The translations under genes and the position numbers were made by a program. The notes under the pieces were generated by a model that saw only the letters and a list, made by a program, of their open reading frames with translations, was not told where the DNA came from and searched no databases. From the NCBI GenBank assembly GCA_900768735.1, contig CAAGDZ010000107.1, forward strand, positions 1 through 16,655: a DNA stretch of 16,655 nucleotides. Direction: 5' to 3'. This DNA is from Oscillospiraceae bacterium (GTDB lineage Bacteria; Bacillota; Clostridia; Oscillospirales; Ruminococcaceae). Each line of letters begins with the position of its first letter. The stretch's first letter is position 1. Positions 13,863 to 16,655 of the stretch are shown here, in pieces.

Positions 13863-15143
13863 GTGAGAAAAATCGTATTCCCGCCAATAGGAAAGCGTAT
13901 AATCAAATCAGCAGTCGGCGTACTGCTTTGCTGGTGCGTATATCTGCTGCGCGGCAGAAGCGGTATCCCGTTTTATTCCATGCTCGCCGTGCTGTGGTGT
14001 ATTCAGCCGTATATTGACAAAACACTGACAATGGCGTTACAGCGTGCGACAGGCACGCTGATAGGCGCGCTATACGGTCTTATCACCATTGTACTGGAGA
14101 TTTATGTGCTGAAGGTATATGATGAGCCGATAGGATTTCTGATAGTGGCATTGATGATTATACCGGTGATATATACAACTCTGCTTATCAACCGCAAAAA
14201 CGCAAGCTATTTTTCCTGCGTGGTTTTTCTGTCTATTACGGTAATGCACATGACGGACGAAAACCCGTATATGTTTGTACTCAACAGGGTACTGGACACA
14301 TTTATAGGCATAGCCATCGGCATGGCGGTAAACAGCGCCCGCCTGCCCCGCAGGAGGGTAAAGGACACGCTTTTCACGGCAGAGCTTGACGATATGCTTT
14401 CGCCGATAAGCGAGCAGCTGACCCCGTATTCAGGGGTGGAAATCAACCGTATGCTCGCCGAGGGTCTCAAATTTACGCTTGTAACAATGCGCACCCCCGC
14501 CGCGCTTATAGAAATACTTTCGGATATAAAGCTGAATCTTCCGGTGATAGTAATGAACGGTGCCGCGCTGTACGATTTTCGGGAGAACAGCTACATCAAG
14601 GCTTATATCATTTCAGGCGCGGCGTGTGACAATCTGCGAAATATGGCGTCAGATGCCGGTATGAACGTATTTACAAACGCGCTGTGTGACGATAATCTTG
14701 TAATATACTATGACCGACTGGAAAATGAAGCGGAAAAGAAAATCTATCTTTCCATGAAAAAATCCCCCTACCGCAACTATATGAACCGCCGCCCCTGCCC
14801 TGAGGACAGGGTGATTTATCTGATGATAGTTGACAAATCCGAAAAAACAGCCGCATTATATGATACAATGATGCAGAGCGAATACGGCGAGACACTCAAA
14901 ATAATCACTTATCCCTCGCACGATTATCCCGGCTACAGCTACATAAAGATTTACAATAAAAATGCCGGAAAGCAGAACATGACCGAAATACTGTGCAAGG
15001 AATACGGCATAGACAAGTGCATTACGGTTACAGCTCACGGCTTGCGAAGCCTTAATTCCATAGCGCATGAGCTGAAAAACAGCTTTAAGCCGCTGCGCTT
15101 TCTGCCTGATAAATCAAAAAAGATGAATAAAAAGCTCAGCTGA
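13863..15143 (+). CDS. FUSC/aromatic-acid-exporter-like membrane protein fused to a degenerate HAD (Cof-like) domain
   Basis: A 426-residue two-part protein of unknown role. It starts with GTG 13863; GGGGG (13851-13855) is 7 bases upstream and no better in-frame start exists. Residues 1-160 hold about six hydrophobic segments (near 12-30, 38-52, 62-82, 90-108, 115-131, 138-157) with the features of the FUSC/DUF939 family (ALQRATGTLIGALYGL, NRVLDTFIGIAIGMAVN), whose members are proposed exporters of aromatic acids. Residues 168-415 follow the Cof-type HAD phosphatase pattern: LFTAELDDMLSP matches motif I (normally DLDGTL), GLKFTLVTMRTP matches motif II (T208), and IYNKNAGK matches motif III (K370). 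The motif I nucleophile Asp is replaced by Glu174 and the motif IV GDxxND by TAHGLRSLNS, so phosphatase activity is doubtful. The domain may instead bind a ligand and gate the membrane part. It is a single-gene unit with a consensus promoter. Confidence 0.85.
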   Translation: MRKIVFPPIGKRIIKSAVGVLLCWCVYLLRGRSGIPFYSMLAVLWCIQPYIDKTLTMALQRATGTLIGALYGLITIVLEIYVLKVYDEPIGFLIVALMIIPVIYTTLLINRKNASYFSCVVFLSITVMHMTDENPYMFVLNRVLDTFIGIAIGMAVNSARLPRRRVKDTLFTAELDDMLSPISEQLTPYSGVEINRMLAEGLKFTLVTMRTPAALIEILSDIKLNLPVIVMNGAALYDFRENSYIKAYIISGAACDNLRNMASDAGMNVFTNALCDDNLVIYYDRLENEAEKKIYLSMKKSPYRNYMNRRPCPEDRVIYLMIVDKSEKTAALYDTMMQSEYGETLKIITYPSHDYPGYSYIKIYNKNAGKQNMTEILCKEYGIDKCITVTAHGLRSLNSIAHELKNSFKPLRFLPDKSKKMNKKLS

Positions 15144-15258
15144 GCAGTTTATAGGCTTTTATATATAAAAAACATAGATTTTATATGTAATCCCGCCGAA
15201 AAATACTGCTCTTGCAGATAAAAACACGGAAGTCATAAACTGCCCACCGGCAGATATA

Positions 15259-15771
15259 TCAATAGCTCATCTTCCAGTTAAGAAAGATTTTTCTTGACTC
15301 CTCAAGAAAATCATAGGAAATCACAATGCTGTCATCGGTTACGGTCTTGTCCGTGTCAAAGATAGGATACGGATTGCAGCCGCCCGCCTGAATTTCTATC
15401 TGCTCGGCGGTAAAACGGTTTCCGCAGTTCTGACATACGAAAAGCTCACCAACCTGCTTATAATATCCGCGACCCGAATCATAGCATATCTGACAGGTAT
15501 TGAACGCTGTGCGGATATTTCCGCTGCTGTCCTTTACCGCGATTATCTCCATTTCGGTGCCGTTTACATTCACCGGATAAAACTGCGCGGTTTCGCTGAC
15601 CTCGCTTATCGGGATTACAAGCTGTTCTCCCTCGCCTACAGTCTTAGTCTCCGCCTTATCCGCTGCGTCCGAAGTGCCGTCAGCCGAGCAGGCGCAAATT
15701 GAAAACAGCACAGCCGCCGTCAGGGCTGCTACCGCCGTAGGGTGAATTTTTCCCTGCGCTTTTTTACGCAT
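15259..15771 (-). CDS. DUF2318 cysteine-rich lipoprotein
   Basis: A 170-residue extracytoplasmic protein, probably a metal-binding partner of the membrane protein encoded upstream. Signal peptide 1-27 with lipobox-like SICAC (Cys28). The mature part has two CxxC pairs, C93-C96 (FNTCQICYDSGRGYY) and C113-C116 (LFVCQNCGNRF), then GGCNP with C132, which is the DUF2318 signature; members are often called Fe-S-containing, but the bound metal is not settled by sequence. The ATG at 15771 has only a weak purine-rich stretch (AGAAG) in front. It begins 20 bases after the stop of the TauE/cupredoxin gene, so the two are almost certainly co-transcribed. A small hairpin (CTGCC/GGCAG, 15240-15253) follows the stop but lacks a convincing T-run. 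Confidence 0.87.
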   Translation of the reverse strand: MRKKAQGKIHPTAVAALTAAVLFSICACSADGTSDAADKAETKTVGEGEQLVIPISEVSETAQFYPVNVNGTEMEIIAVKDSSGNIRTAFNTCQICYDSGRGYYKQVGELFVCQNCGNRFTAEQIEIQAGGCNPYPIFDTDKTVTDDSIVISYDFLEESRKIFLNWKMSY

Positions 15772-15791
15772 AAAAACATCTTCTTGTTATT

Positions 15792-16655
15792 TTATTTAAT
15801 CACGCTGATATTGCCGTTTATCATTCCCATCCAGCAGCTGTAAGGGAAAACGCCGGCATTATCGGGCGTAAATTCAATTATGTTTTCTCCCGTTTTAAAG
15901 GTATATTCAATACCGTACTCGTGGATAAAAATACGGTTGTTGCACCCGTTGACGCTGCCCTGCGGCGCGTCGATTATCCATCTGACCGGCATATCCGCCT
16001 TTACGGTTATATCGGGGTAGCTGCCCGATTGCAGAGTGCTTCGGACAACCTGTACACCATCGATTATCTCAATGTACGAGTCAGAGCTGCCGCCTGCTGC
16101 TGTCGGGCGCAAAACGGTAAAAGCCGCAAAAGCCGCCGTGCAAAGAAAGGCAGAAAGCACCGTGCAGGCGGTCCTTGTTTTTGCGTTTTTATACGGCAAG
16201 GCAGCTACCGTCGCGATAACAGCCAGCAAAACAGCCGCCGCCAGCAGATACGGAAAGGTAAACAGTCCGGAAAGATTTCCGCCCTGTGAGAGCATAGCAA
16301 GTCCGAGTACCACTACCAATACAGCTCCGACCGTTGTAACCGCGCGCGCAAACTTTCTTCCGAGAGCCGATACCAATGAGCCGAACCCCAGCATCAAAGG
16401 TACCGTACCCAAGGCGAAAAACAGCATAGATACCGCGCCCACAAGCGGATTTGCCGACGCAAGCGCGATTATCTGCATCGACTGCAAGGGACCGCACGGC
16501 ATAAGACCGTTTAGCAAGCCGACCATCAGCGGGCGCTTGCTTTTGCCTGCCGCTTTTCCGACCTTTTTGCCGAAAATCCTCGGCAGATGGATAGAAAATT
16601 TCCGCAGATACGGAAATAAGTCGAGCATACCGAGTCCCATTATAACCATCAGCGC
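15792..16655 (-). CDS. TauE/SafE-like (UreH/DsbD-type) membrane protein with C-terminal cupredoxin domain, 5' truncated
   Basis: Membrane protein likely to move or deliver a transition metal, most probably copper, with a cupredoxin domain outside. The frame stays open to the window edge (Ala-Leu before the Met at 16649), so the N-terminus is missing and the Met is probably internal. Counting from that Met: hydrophobic segments at about 42-63, 66-90, 103-121, 130-150 and 160-180, with GLLNGLMPCGPLQ (PCGP 51-54), the hallmark of the UreH/SafE-like membrane family. Residues 190-285 form a cupredoxin: NGCNNRI (C236), H243, NIIEFTPDNAGVFPYSCWMGM (C272, M274/M276), where Cys, His and Met could bind copper. 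It precedes the DUF2318 lipoprotein gene by 20 bases, and the two form an operon whose promoter lies outside the window. The transported metal is inferred, not shown. Confidence 0.86.
   Translation of the reverse strand, partial: ALMVIMGLGMLDLFPYLRKFSIHLPRIFGKKVGKAAGKSKRPLMVGLLNGLMPCGPLQSMQIIALASANPLVGAVSMLFFALGTVPLMLGFGSLVSALGRKFARAVTTVGAVLVVVLGLAMLSQGGNLSGLFTFPYLLAAAVLLAVIATVAALPYKNAKTRTACTVLSAFLCTAAFAAFTVLRPTAAGGSSDSYIEIIDGVQVVRSTLQSGSYPDITVKADMPVRWIIDAPQGSVNGCNNRIFIHEYGIEYTFKTGENIIEFTPDNAGVFPYSCWMGMINGNISVIK

Noticed and set aside
15134..15145. Perfect 12-base palindrome GCTCAGCTGAGC across the FUSC-HAD stop codon
   Set aside because: It has no loop to form a stable hairpin and no following T-run; probably chance.
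15163..15253. Candidate terminators between the convergent FUSC-HAD and DUF2318 genes (ATATAAAA/TTTTATAT at 15163-15186, CTGCC/GGCAG at 15240-15253)
   Set aside because: The first stem is only A-T pairs and the second is short with no T-run; neither is convincing enough to list as a terminator.

Overview
The window (16,655 bases, about half G+C) looks like a chromosomal segment of an anaerobic, plant-polysaccharide-using Clostridia member, most like a gut or rumen Ruminococcus-type Oscillospiraceae. This rests on the strong purine-rich Shine-Dalgarno sites, the lipoprotein-anchored glycoside hydrolases (GH2, GH26, GH74), an oxygen-sensitive NrdG activase, and an ECF sigma/anti-sigma pair of a Clostridia type. 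No rRNA, tRNA, CRISPR array, insertion sequence or phage gene is visible. The species cannot be named from the sequence alone. || Layout. 1-3160 (+): 3' part of a large GH2 beta-galactosidase-type enzyme with extra C-terminal carbohydrate-binding-like modules, cut by the window edge, followed by an intrinsic terminator. 3228-3719 (+): a Nudix hydrolase whose ribosome binding site abuts that terminator. 3796-5839 (+): a three-gene stress-type operon (ECF sigma factor, membrane anti-sigma factor, small OB-fold-like lipoprotein) with a candidate ECF-type promoter in front. A bidirectional terminator separates it from a convergent lone GT2 glycosyltransferase (5899-6735, -). 6978-9112 (-): nrdG translationally coupled to an orphan oligopeptide-type substrate-binding lipoprotein. 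9288-11114 (-) and 11398-13632 (+): a divergent pair of surface lipoproteins, a CBM35-GH26 beta-mannanase and a GH74 xyloglucanase, sharing a 283-base control region with two good sigma-A promoters and a palindromic operator candidate over the expected GH74 start site. 13863-15143 (+): a membrane FUSC/aromatic-acid-exporter-like domain fused to a HAD/Cof-like domain that has lost most catalytic residues, driven by a consensus sigma-A promoter. 15259-16655 (-): a DUF2318 cysteine-rich lipoprotein downstream of a membrane TauE/SafE-like protein with a C-terminal cupredoxin domain, probably metal handling; the latter is cut by the window edge. || How it fits together. GH26 and GH74 would cut mannan and xyloglucan outside the cell, with both enzymes tethered to the membrane by lipid; GH2 could remove side-chain or terminal sugars. 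The remaining loci (Nudix, ECF, NrdG/SBP, FUSC-HAD, metal pair) are separate small transcription units, most with their own recognisable promoters or terminators. The least explained item is the FUSC-pseudo-HAD fusion. All intergenic gaps are under 300 bases.
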